Shown here piece by piece: positions 52,286 through 59,227 of a stretch of 59,227 nt of DNA. This DNA comes from Candidatus Eisenbacteria bacterium (GTDB lineage Bacteria > Orphanbacterota > Orphanbacteria > Orphanbacterales > Orphanbacteraceae): the NCBI GenBank assembly GCA_016930695.1, contig JAFGGD010000053.1:1-59227 (forward strand), given 5' to 3'. Position 1 is the stretch's first letter, and each line of letters starts with the position of its first letter. Position numbers and translations under genes: made by a program. The notes under the pieces were generated by a model. That model did not search any database, was not told the DNA's origin, and saw only the letters and a program-made list of their open reading frames with translations.

Positions 52286-52861
52286 TTATCGGGGCTTCTC
52301 CTCACCGCCTTCTCTCGCGCGATGCAGCCATCGCCGATACCAGAACCATCCGGCGATCACGAGGGCATGACCGATTTCCCCCCTCTCCACCATGCCGTCG
52401 ATCTCGTCGGCGCCGGCGAGAAGCACGTCGATCTCCTCGCCGGGATCGAGACGGAGTTCGTCGGTCTGAAGGGTGTTCTCGGCGAGAAAGGTGTAGCAGC
52501 GATTCGTCTGGAAAGCGGGATTCGGCTCCACGGTTCCGAGGAGAAGGAAGCGCTCCGCCGTGTATCCGGTCTCTTCCCGAAGCTCCCGCCGAGCCGCCGC
52601 TTCGGGGCCGCCGTCGGAACGATCCACCGCCCCGCCGGGAATCTCCACGGTGTACCGCCGCGCGCCCACGCGCCATTGCCGGACCAGGACGAAGAGCCCC
52701 TCGGGGGTGCGGGCCACCACGTTCACCCAATCGGAGCATTCAAGAATGGAGTAGTCCTTTTGGTATCCCGTGTGGGGCGAGACCGCGCGGTCTCTTCGGA
52801 CGGTGAAGATGCCGTGATCCCCGACCCGTGCCGTTTCGATTACCTTCCAGTCCGAATCCAT
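52286..52861 (-). CDS. NUDIX hydrolase, ADP-ribose pyrophosphatase type
   Basis: 191 residues from ATG 52861. The NUDIX box GGAVDRSDGGPEAAARRELR continues EETGY (GX5EX7REUXEEXGU with a small expansion). Preceding features of ADP-ribose pyrophosphatases are present (SDWVNVVARTPEGLFVLVRQ, TVEIPGGAVD), plus PNPAFQTNRCYTF after the box. It probably hydrolyses ADP-ribose or related nucleoside diphosphate sugars. The frame upstream of the ATG overlaps the divergent gene and is not coding. Confidence 0.9.
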   Translation of the reverse strand: MDSDWKVIETARVGDHGIFTVRRDRAVSPHTGYQKDYSILECSDWVNVVARTPEGLFVLVRQWRVGARRYTVEIPGGAVDRSDGGPEAAARRELREETGYTAERFLLLGTVEPNPAFQTNRCYTFLAENTLQTDELRLDPGEEIDVLLAGADEIDGMVERGEIGHALVIAGWFWYRRWLHRAREGGEEKPR

Positions 52862-52927
52862 TTTCCCTCCTCGCGACGAATCGGAGTATAGAGAGGGTGT
52901 CGGTCTTCCGCAAGATGGGCCGTCTCG

Positions 52928-52956
52928 TTGACTTTCCCGCCCGGCTTCAGTACGTT
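52928..52956 (+). promoter_or_regulatory. Promoter of the NUDIX-GT4 operon
   Basis: TTGACT (52928-52933), 17-bp spacer, TACGTT (52951-52956), 108 bp before the GTG at 53064. Confidence 0.45.
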
Positions 52957-53063
52957 CGTGAGGATGGTCGCGAGTCCCGCCGGAGCACGCGCCCCCCTCT
53001 CTTTGCGCGGCGGGCGGGGCGATCGCGCCCGACAAGCGCCGCCGGATCGGAGGGTCCTTCACC

Positions 53064-53834
53064 GTGAGCGATTGGTCTTTCCCGAACGGGGGCTTTGTCC
53101 CCGCTTTCCTCATCGTTCCCGTTCCGGAGAACCGGATGGATAAGCTTCGCGGCGCGACGGGCTCTCTCTTTCCCCAAACGGCTTCGGTCGTCGCCTTCGA
53201 TCGCTGGGAAGCTTCCTCCGCCCACGCTCGCCGGCGTTGGAACAAAAAGGTCCATCAGCTGGTTCTGAGCGGCCCGAACCTCGCCGACGAGGGGATTCCG
53301 ATACGCCGGGAAGGCGAACACTTCCGCATCGACGGCGAGATCCACGAGAGGCACGTACTCAATCTCCGCATGCCTACGCGCCGTCAGGTGAGCGCGGGCG
53401 GAGTGGTTCGCCACGGCACGCCGTCGAGTTCCGTTCTCCTGTTGATCCAGTTCGACCGAAAAGGGGCGCTCCGTTGGGAGATCCCCAAAGGGAAGATCCG
53501 GCGTAGGGAGACCTGCCGGCGGGCGGCGATCCGGGAGGTGCGGGAAGAGACGGGGATCACGGTGCCTCTCCTCTTACGCGACCGGATCGGTCGGGTGGAC
53601 TATACCTTCCCCTGCGGCGACGGCCGGCTCGTCTTCAAGACGGTGCACTATTACCTGATCGAAGCGGAAAGGGAAGGCGCCGTCGAACCGCGCACCGAAG
53701 AGGGGATCCGTGACGTCCGCTGGTTCTCCGCCGAAAACGCCCGGGAGATCGTCTCTTTTCCCAACCTGAGACCGATTCTGCGGCGCGCCGCCGAGGCGCC
53801 CGTGGGCGACGACGGGAAAAGGGCTTCCCCGTGA
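53064..53834 (+). CDS. NUDIX hydrolase with N-terminal extension
   Basis: 256 residues from GTG 53064 (GGAGGG nine bases upstream). Residues 1-105 match no family I know. The NUDIX domain starts RQVSAGGVVRHG and holds IPKGKIRRRETCRRAAIREV continuing REETGI (box intact). A Lys-rich IPKGK box is typical of Ap4A or nucleoside-polyphosphate pyrophosphohydrolases. The stop overlaps the GTG of the glycosyltransferase gene. The extension may mean a specialised substrate; ATG 53364 would give the bare domain. Confidence 0.8.
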   Translation: MSDWSFPNGGFVPAFLIVPVPENRMDKLRGATGSLFPQTASVVAFDRWEASSAHARRRWNKKVHQLVLSGPNLADEGIPIRREGEHFRIDGEIHERHVLNLRMPTRRQVSAGGVVRHGTPSSSVLLLIQFDRKGALRWEIPKGKIRRRETCRRAAIREVREETGITVPLLLRDRIGRVDYTFPCGDGRLVFKTVHYYLIEAEREGAVEPRTEEGIRDVRWFSAENAREIVSFPNLRPILRRAAEAPVGDDGKRASP

Positions 53835-54973
53835 ACGTGACGATGTTTCTCTTTCACACCTTTCGGAACGACCACCGGGTGTTGAAGGAGGCGCGGAGCC
53901 TGATCGGCGCGGGCCACCGGGTCACCCTGATCGCGATCCGCGAGGAGACGAAATCGCCGGAGTGGAGCACCGAGGAGGGGATCCGTGTCCGGCGGATTCG
54001 GCTTCATCGCTGGCCCTCTCCCAAGGGACGGTACGCCGAGTACTTCCTGCGCGCCGCGTGGGCGGCGCGCGCCACCCACGCCGACGTCTATCACGCCCAC
54101 GATCTGGACACTCTTTTCCCCGCCGTTCTCGCTTCCCGCTTCGGCCGGAAACCGGTCGTTTACGATTCCCATGAACTCTTCACCGAAACGCATTTTCTCA
54201 TCGGCCGGGAGAGGGAGAAGAGGATCTGGTCCGCCCTCGAGAGAAGACTGATCCGGCACGCCCGGCGGGTCGTGACCGTATCCGAGCCGATCGCCGAGGA
54301 ACTGAGTAAACGGTACGGGATCCTCCGGCCCGTCGTGATCCGCAACTGTCCCGTCTACCATCCTCCCCCCGCTCCGCGTCCTCTCTTCACGGAGAAACCC
54401 GGGGAGCCTCTCTTCCTCTGTCAAGGATATCTGCAGGAGGGGCGTGGTTTGGAAACTCTCGTCCGAGCGATGGCCTTCGTCCCGCGCGGTAGACTTCTCC
54501 TCCTCGGCGACGGTGACCGCATGCGTGAAGAACTGGAGCGCCTTGTTCGGGAGACGGGAGTCTCGGAAAGGGTCCTTTTCCAACCCGCCGTCCCGATCGA
54601 GGATCTCCCCTCGCGCACCGCGTCGGCCACGATCGGACTCATCGCCTACACCGCCGCGTCGCTGAACTTCCTTTACGCGTTGCCGAACAAGTTCTTCGAG
54701 TACATCATGGCGGGCGTCCCCGTCCTTTCCACCGATCTCCCCGAACTGCGGCGGTTGATCGAACAGCACGGCGTGGGAGAGATCGTCGAGCCGAGCACTC
54801 CGGAGGCTTTCGCCGGCGCGATGAACCGTTTGGCGGCCGACCCGGACCACCTGGGACGTCTTCGAAAACGATGTCTGGACGCGGCGCGGACTCTTCACTG
54901 GGGAGAGGAGGAGAAAAAATTGATCCATCTTTACGGAGAGTTTGAGGAGCAGGGTTCCCGTCGCGCGGGATGA
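53831..54973 (+). CDS. GT4-family glycosyltransferase
   Basis: 380 residues from GTG 53831. GT-B fold: an N-terminal domain with YHAHDLDTLFPAV and VVYDSHELF, and a C-terminal domain with QGYLQEGRGLETLVRAM and the donor-binding NKFFEYIMAGVPVLSTDLPE (E-x7-E pattern). It uses a nucleotide-sugar to extend a cell-surface glycan. The hydrophobic N-terminal domain suggests membrane association. Acceptor and sugar are unknown. It is translationally coupled to the NUDIX gene. Confidence 0.88.
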   Translation: MNVTMFLFHTFRNDHRVLKEARSLIGAGHRVTLIAIREETKSPEWSTEEGIRVRRIRLHRWPSPKGRYAEYFLRAAWAARATHADVYHAHDLDTLFPAVLASRFGRKPVVYDSHELFTETHFLIGREREKRIWSALERRLIRHARRVVTVSEPIAEELSKRYGILRPVVIRNCPVYHPPPAPRPLFTEKPGEPLFLCQGYLQEGRGLETLVRAMAFVPRGRLLLLGDGDRMREELERLVRETGVSERVLFQPAVPIEDLPSRTASATIGLIAYTAASLNFLYALPNKFFEYIMAGVPVLSTDLPELRRLIEQHGVGEIVEPSTPEAFAGAMNRLAADPDHLGRLRKRCLDAARTLHWGEEEKKLIHLYGEFEEQGSRRAG

Positions 54974-55049
54974 GCGGACGGCGACTCGATCGCTGAAAGA
55001 AACATCACCTTCCGTCCAGAACCCCGACTCGCATTCCTCTTCCGCACGG

Positions 55050-55310
55050 CTATCGAAGCCCGCTCCAACTTCACCGCCGTGCCTTCATGGTCGCGAGAAG
55101 CCGAACGACCGTGAAAACCTCGTGGGAGTGGCTATCGATTCGTGGCTCGTTCCATCCTCACCGCTAAGCCTTCATGGTCGCGAGAAGCTCAACGACCACA
55201 AAAAGCCCGGAAAAACCGCCATCGCTTTGTGGCCCGCTCCAACTTCCCGCCGTGCTTTCATGGTCGCAAGAACCCGAACGACCGTGAAAAGAAGTCCGGA
55301 AATAGCACTA
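55050..55310. repeat. Three degenerate tandem repeats of about 87 bp
   Basis: The element TTCATGGTCGCGAGAAG recurs at 55084, 55171 and 55257 (last copy TTCATGGTCGCAAGAA). Each copy is preceded by a TATCGA/ATCGCT...CCGCTCCAACTTC segment and followed by CCGAACGACCGTGAAAA-type sequence. Period is 87 then 86 bp. Frames through it are interrupted between copies 2 and 3, so it is not a coding repeat. There is no spacer/repeat alternation of CRISPR type. The gap 54974-55421 has no gene. Confidence 0.75.
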
Positions 55311-55421
55311 CCGTTCGGTTGAAACGAGCGCGGAGGAAAGAGCCGGGCGCTCGTCCAAGAGACGATACCGTGAAAAGCGATGCGAAACTCACGTCTCAGC
55401 CGCGCCGATCACCCGAGATAC

Positions 55422-56033
55422 TCAAAACCGCCTGAAAAGACCGACGACCTTCCCCACGATTCGGAACTCTTCGCTGGAGGGATCGACCGCAATCGGTTGC
55501 ATCGTTCGGTTCTCCGGCCGGAGTTCGATCCGGTTTCCCTTGCGATAAAAACGCTTCACGGTCGCTTCCTCCCCGATCAACGCCACGACGATCTCGCCGT
55601 TTCTCGCTTCGGAAGCCGGACGAACCAGGATCCAATCGCCGTCGTCGATGTGGGCTTCGATCATGCTGTCCCCGTTGACGCGGAGAAGAAACTCGTCTCC
55701 CCCCTTTCGGAAGGAGGGATCGACCACGATTTTCTCTTCAATGTTCTCCTCGGCGAGAATAGGCTGGCCCGCCGCGACTCGGCCGACGAGGGGAACCAGG
55801 TTCGCGTCCTCTTCCCGGTCGATATGGATCAGTTCCAGCGCTCTCGACTTACCGAGCCCCCTACGGATATACCCTTTTCTCTCCAGAGCGGTGAGGTGAT
55901 CCACCACCCCCTTGGTGGATCGAATCCCGAAGCGGAATCCGATCTCCCGGATCGTTGGGGGATAACCGTTTTCTCGGTAGTGCTCGACCAGAAACTCATA
56001 GATCTCGTTTTGTCTCTCGGTCAGCTCCTTCAT
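55422..56033 (-). CDS. lexA: LexA repressor
   Basis: 203 residues. Winged helix at 1-65 (ERQNEIYEFLVEHYRENGYP, GIRSTKGVVDHLTALERKGY). Cleavage site A88-G89 in RVAAGQPI. Catalytic dyad S123 (NGDSM) and K160 (ATVKRF). It represses SOS genes and self-cleaves on RecA filaments. Its ATG overlaps the stop of the DnaE-like gene (ATGA), so the repressor is the second cistron of an SOS operon. Confidence 0.96.
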   Translation of the reverse strand: MKELTERQNEIYEFLVEHYRENGYPPTIREIGFRFGIRSTKGVVDHLTALERKGYIRRGLGKSRALELIHIDREEDANLVPLVGRVAAGQPILAEENIEEKIVVDPSFRKGGDEFLLRVNGDSMIEAHIDDGDWILVRPASEARNGEIVVALIGEEATVKRFYRKGNRIELRPENRTMQPIAVDPSSEEFRIVGKVVGLFRRF

Positions 56034-58765
56034 GACACCTCTCTCTCTCCGGATGACGGAACGGCCGCACGGCGGCGGCCGCCCACTCCTTCGGCACGAT
56101 CGAGGAAGGGGAACGCGGTTTGCGAATCGGCCCTCTTTCCATGAACCCCTCCGTTTCTTCCGGCGAGCCTCCTCGCGGCCGCACTCTCCCTACGGGGAAC
56201 GACGGAACGTCCTCTGTCGGGAGGTCGGCGCGCGGGGACGGGCAGTGTTCCCCCCTTCTCGCCACTCTCCTGAAAGGCGCGCGCGAGCCGAAGCAGCTCC
56301 TCCCTCGGGAACCGATCGCGCGCCAAGCGTTCCAGTAGATCGGCGTTGGAAAGGAAAGGACCCTCACGGTCCCGCGCTCTCTCGAAACGCGCCGCCTTTT
56401 CCCCGTCCATGCCGGGCACGGCGACGAGGCCGATGCGAACCGCCCCCTCTTCCTCGAGAAAAGCGAAAACACTGCGGTTTCGATCGAGAGGAAGAAGCCG
56501 GATCCCCTCTCTGCGGTAGCTCGCCATCCTTTCCCTCAGCGTCTCCCTCCGCCACGCCGCCGCGTTCAGCGAAGCGCAGGCGAATCGCACGGGATCCACG
56601 CTCTTGCGCGCCGCGGCGCGCGCGATCCGCGCGGCGAGCGCTTCGAAATCCGCCCTCCTCGCCGCATGAGGAGCGAGGCCGAGAAGGATCGAGAAGATCC
56701 TCGCCGCGCGCGCCGGAGACGCGCCTCGATCCGCCGCCCGGCGCAAAAAGAGAGAGCGATCTCCCGCCAGATCCGCGCCGTTTCCGGCCCGCATTTTCCT
56801 GAGCAACCCTTCCGCTTCCTCCCATCCCCCGCCGGAAACGGAGCGGATGATCTGCAACAACTGTTCCTGATAGAAGGGAATTCCTTCCGTCTCCCTGAGA
56901 ATCGTTTCCAACCCGGCGGCGAGAGGAGGGGGTTGTCTCTCTCCCTCACGAATCCGAACGATACGATCGAAAAGTTCGGTCAACTGGCGGTTCCCTCCGG
57001 CCGCCGCCAAGAGAACGGTGAGGTCCGACACGGATCGAGGAGGAAAACGGCGCATTCCGGCCGCCATCGCGGCGCTTCTCCCCTCGAAAAGACCGGCCCA
57101 CTTCCCATCGCGCAATAGATAGAGAGGATCGGCGCCATTTCCTGGAATCGAGCCGCTCTCCCGTAGCGTTCCGAGAAGGGTCGATGCATGAACCGCGATC
57201 CCTACGGCTTCGGCGGCGCCCCGGCTTTCCGGATCAAAACGCCAAAGGTCGACCCCTCTCTCGACCCACACCAACGTTTTTCGATCCCTGCGGAAGCCGA
57301 CCACGAATCGATTCGCACTCGTCGTTTTATTCCCACCGAAAAGAGGATCCGGACTCGGGTTCCCTCGATTGTTCGCGTCGAAGGGTTGTCGGGTGGGTGG
57401 TTTTTGGTTCGTTCCGGATCCTTTTTCCGATGGGCCGATCGCTTTTCCCGCCTCCGATTCGTTGAGACGCTCCGCGAGTGTGACAGGGAGAAGGGCGGGA
57501 AGGACGCCGCCGGGGAATCGCCGCTCTAAAACCCCGGGGAGAAGGAGAGCGCTCTTGGGATCCGCCTCCACGAGAATCCGCGCCTCCCTCTCGGCGGACA
57601 CGAAGGAATCGATGGACGAAAGGACCTCTTCTCCCCCCATTTCAGCCGGCTGGAGCCCGGAAAGGCGTCCGATCAAACCGCCCGAGAGAAGGGAGGTGTG
57701 AAGTTCCGCGTCCGGCTCGCTCCTGCGGACTGTTCGGAAGGCCTCGGCCAGATAAACCGCCGCCGGGAGGAGACCGCTCTCCTCCAACCTCCACAGTTCA
57801 CTCCAGAACCGTCTCTCCGCTTCCCGCCTCCGCCAACGCGGCTCCTTTCCAAAGAGACGCCCCAGTTCCCGGAGACCGACGCGGATCATCTCGTCCCTTT
57901 CGGCGCCCCGTTCCCCCGTCCAGGGAACGTTCTCCCACTCCCGCAGACAACGCTCGGAAATCTCCAACGTCTTACGGAGAGGTTCCGGATCGTCCGCGTA
58001 ACGGAGCGACATCTCCTCCGATCCCGGCAGATGAGAGGCACCCTCTACGCGGAGGGGATCGATCCTCCCCTCCCCCTCTTCCCCCGCGAATCTCTCCCGC
58101 ATCCGTAGGAGCACGTTCCGATCCACTTCCTTAAGGTAGCGGACCGGATCGGCGGCGATGCGCGGCGTTCCATATCGGGATTCCAGGCGACGCAGAAATG
58201 GCTCCACGAGACTCTCCCGCGCGGAACCGGTCCGAGAGGTCTCCAGATAGAGGCGGGATCGATCGAAACGTTCCGCGAGGAGACCGGCGGCGCGGTGCGC
58301 CTCTCCCACCCTTCCGGCGGCATAGGCGCCGGAAAGCGGCCCACTCAGCCCCCCCGTCATCACGATCCACCCGCCGGCCGCCTCCGCCAGTTCATCGATG
58401 CGTGCAATCCCGGCGAAACCCGGCGCGCGATCCTCCCGGTGGAGCCTTTCTAGGAAGCGCCCGAGACGGTCCCTTCCCTCCGCACTCTCCGCGAGAAGGG
58501 TGAGCGTGTAGGGGGCGGTCATTCTCTCCCTCTCCCCCGGAATGGGGAAACGGACCTCCACCTCCGCGCCAAGAATCAGCCGGATCCCTCTCTCCCTCGC
58601 GAAAGAGGTCGCTTGAACCGCTCCCAAAAGCCCGCTCCGATCGGTCACCGCCGCCGCCCCCAACCCGGCGCGAGCGAGCGCCTCCACCGCCTCCTCCGGC
58701 TCGATCGCCGACAGGAGTGGTGAGAAGCGTGTGTGAATCCGAAGCGGGACGTATGAGGGGCTCAA
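56030..58765 (-). CDS. Inactive DnaE-like (Pol III alpha-like) protein in the lexA operon
   Basis: 911 residues from TTG 58765 (AAGGAG six bases upstream). The PHP domain is recognisable (YVPLRIHTRFSPLLSAIEPE, GLGAAAVTDRSGLLGAVQAT, ILGAEVEV). The metal ligands HxH and TDH have become LRIH and TDR. Where DnaE has GRGSAAGSLV and PDxDxDF there is SGGLIGRLSGLQP and VEADPKSA, so the polymerase carboxylates are gone. The later fingers/HhH part is conserved in outline (FYQEQLLQIIRSVSGGG, RIGLVAVPGMDGEK, GPFLSNADLLERL). It lacks the OB fold. A linker at about 485-525 is Pro/Asn-rich. It looks like a structural relative of ImuC/DnaE2. Confidence 0.8.
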   Translation of the reverse strand: MSPSYVPLRIHTRFSPLLSAIEPEEAVEALARAGLGAAAVTDRSGLLGAVQATSFARERGIRLILGAEVEVRFPIPGERERMTAPYTLTLLAESAEGRDRLGRFLERLHREDRAPGFAGIARIDELAEAAGGWIVMTGGLSGPLSGAYAAGRVGEAHRAAGLLAERFDRSRLYLETSRTGSARESLVEPFLRRLESRYGTPRIAADPVRYLKEVDRNVLLRMRERFAGEEGEGRIDPLRVEGASHLPGSEEMSLRYADDPEPLRKTLEISERCLREWENVPWTGERGAERDEMIRVGLRELGRLFGKEPRWRRREAERRFWSELWRLEESGLLPAAVYLAEAFRTVRRSEPDAELHTSLLSGGLIGRLSGLQPAEMGGEEVLSSIDSFVSAEREARILVEADPKSALLLPGVLERRFPGGVLPALLPVTLAERLNESEAGKAIGPSEKGSGTNQKPPTRQPFDANNRGNPSPDPLFGGNKTTSANRFVVGFRRDRKTLVWVERGVDLWRFDPESRGAAEAVGIAVHASTLLGTLRESGSIPGNGADPLYLLRDGKWAGLFEGRSAAMAAGMRRFPPRSVSDLTVLLAAAGGNRQLTELFDRIVRIREGERQPPPLAAGLETILRETEGIPFYQEQLLQIIRSVSGGGWEEAEGLLRKMRAGNGADLAGDRSLFLRRAADRGASPARAARIFSILLGLAPHAARRADFEALAARIARAAARKSVDPVRFACASLNAAAWRRETLRERMASYRREGIRLLPLDRNRSVFAFLEEEGAVRIGLVAVPGMDGEKAARFERARDREGPFLSNADLLERLARDRFPREELLRLARAFQESGEKGGTLPVPARRPPDRGRSVVPRRESAAARRLAGRNGGVHGKRADSQTAFPFLDRAEGVGGRRRAAVPSSGEREVS

Positions 58766-58813
58766 ATGGGACTCCTTTCCGGCGTGTCCGCCGTCCTGCA
58801 CAAAAGGTACTAC

Positions 58814-58869
58814 ACATTTGTACACACGGTCAAGGTTTTTTTGTCCGTCCGAGAAAAATCTACATTTGT
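58814..58869. promoter_or_regulatory. Candidate SOS operators upstream of the dnaE-like/lexA operon
   Basis: ACATTTGT occurs at 58814-58821 and 58862-58869. The first lies between a possible -35 (TTGACC) and -10 (TAGTAC) of the operon on the minus strand. A further dyad, GTTCGG-GTAA-CCGAAC, is at 58868-58883. No known LexA box type fits exactly; one of these is the likely autoregulatory site. Confidence 0.4.
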
Positions 58870-58883
58870 TCGGGTAACCGAAC

Positions 58884-59227
58884 GCGGAGGTCCGCCCCGG
58901 GAGGTTTTTCGGTAAAAGAGTCCTTCGATGCCGGGAGCATTCCGCTCCTCTCGTAGAAAATTTGGTACCGGAGCCGTTAGGGAAGGGGATAAATCGATAC
59001 CGATAGCAACACCGATACCGATAAAGGCACCCTCACCCTCTCCCGCCATCCCCTCCGCCTCCTCCCCGGACGGACGGCGTGATCCTTCGAGGAGAAGGGG
59101 CGGGACGGGGGCCCCCACCTCTCGAGGTGCGTGAGGAATTGCCGCGCGAGGTCGCACCCTTGTGGAAACTCCGTGGCGATCACGAACCCACCCAGGGGGC
59201 GGCACGCCCCGGACTCCGAGAGGGATT
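58884..59227. other. Right-edge intergenic region
   Basis: No credible gene. A short irregular repeat of ACCGATA/GATACCGAT occurs at about 58993-59025. The remainder is GC-rich with composition-driven open frames only. Confidence 0.5.

Noticed and set aside
55050-55310. CRISPR array
   Set aside because: The units are contiguous and degenerate over their whole 87 bp, with no constant-repeat/unique-spacer pattern and no cas genes.
54942-55322. Coding gene through the 87-bp repeats (repeating HGREKxND)
   Set aside because: The frame shifts between the second and third copies and starts inside the glycosyltransferase gene without a ribosome site.
58810-59205. Protein gene with IGIGVAIGID segment at the right edge
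   Set aside because: It is produced by the ACCGATA repeats and has no ribosome site or family.

Overview
The window is one contiguous stretch of GC-rich bacterial chromosome carrying about 50 protein genes and two tRNA genes. The organism looks Gram-negative (LptE-type lipoprotein), flagellated (FliA, FliW, CsrA, a FleQ-like activator) and rich in sigma-54 control: three AAA+ activators and five good -24/-12 promoters are visible. A very large secreted protein ends in a FlgD-like sorting domain (PNPF start, GRDVNGR). By inference this points to the FCB side of the tree (for example Eisenbacteria or Krumholzibacteriota-like lineages) rather than to Proteobacteria. No rRNA or other marker allows a firm placement.

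Layout. 1-9731 is a plus-strand housekeeping and signalling block: a LOG-like nucleotide-binding protein, acylphosphatase, a primary-type sigma factor, apt, tRNA-Arg, a STAS protein, a diguanylate cyclase, a UDP-sugar dehydrogenase and epimerase pair, an NtrB/NtrC-like two-component pair and LptE. 9732-10633 is a long gene-poor, partly polypyrimidine gap with one consensus DnaA box. 10683-14164 holds a TPR protein divergent from a PDZ/7TM/GAF/SpoIIE phosphatase. 14299-14803 looks like a short sigma-54 transcript carrying two tiny hydrophobic ORFs. 15064-22008 is a minus-strand motility-control block: a degenerate kinase, FliA, a FleQ-like activator, a YcgR-like protein, a FlgM-like protein, TPR, CsrA, FliW and another sigma factor. 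FliA and FliW-CsrA each have an excellent sigma-54 promoter. 22250-31258 holds a PilZ protein, a Trp/Tyr/Ser-rich secreted protein, a bacterial histone-fold protein, a Na+/drug-type ABC exporter (one permease fused to a CPBP protease), a sigma-like/Ogt fusion and an NtrC-type activator with a non-canonical L1 loop. 31543-38205 holds tRNA-Glu, a self-regulated XRE operon, a MarR-GNAT/S41 protease operon, a PPi-type phosphofructokinase, a radical SAM DUF512 protein and a sigma-54-driven small secreted peptide. 38277-46707 carries two membrane sulfatase-like proteins and a 1545-residue secreted protein. The stretch from about 40030 to 43240 is clearly lower in GC, and its right edge falls inside that last gene.

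The most interesting system is at 46745-52022. A 48-residue precursor gene (51685-51831) carries the lasso-type leader motif YxxPxLxxxGx5T. It is followed by an intrinsic terminator, then by PqqD (RRE), an HPr-kinase-like protein, a B2-type leader protease, a nucleotidyltransferase and an ABC exporter. No asparagine-synthetase-like lasso cyclase is present in the window, so the product may be a phosphorylated or nucleotidylated RiPP that is not a lasso.

To the right are two NUDIX proteins, a GT4 glycosyltransferase, a three-copy 87-bp tandem repeat, and a lexA operon whose first gene is a DnaE-like protein. That protein has lost both its polymerase carboxylates and most PHP metal ligands.
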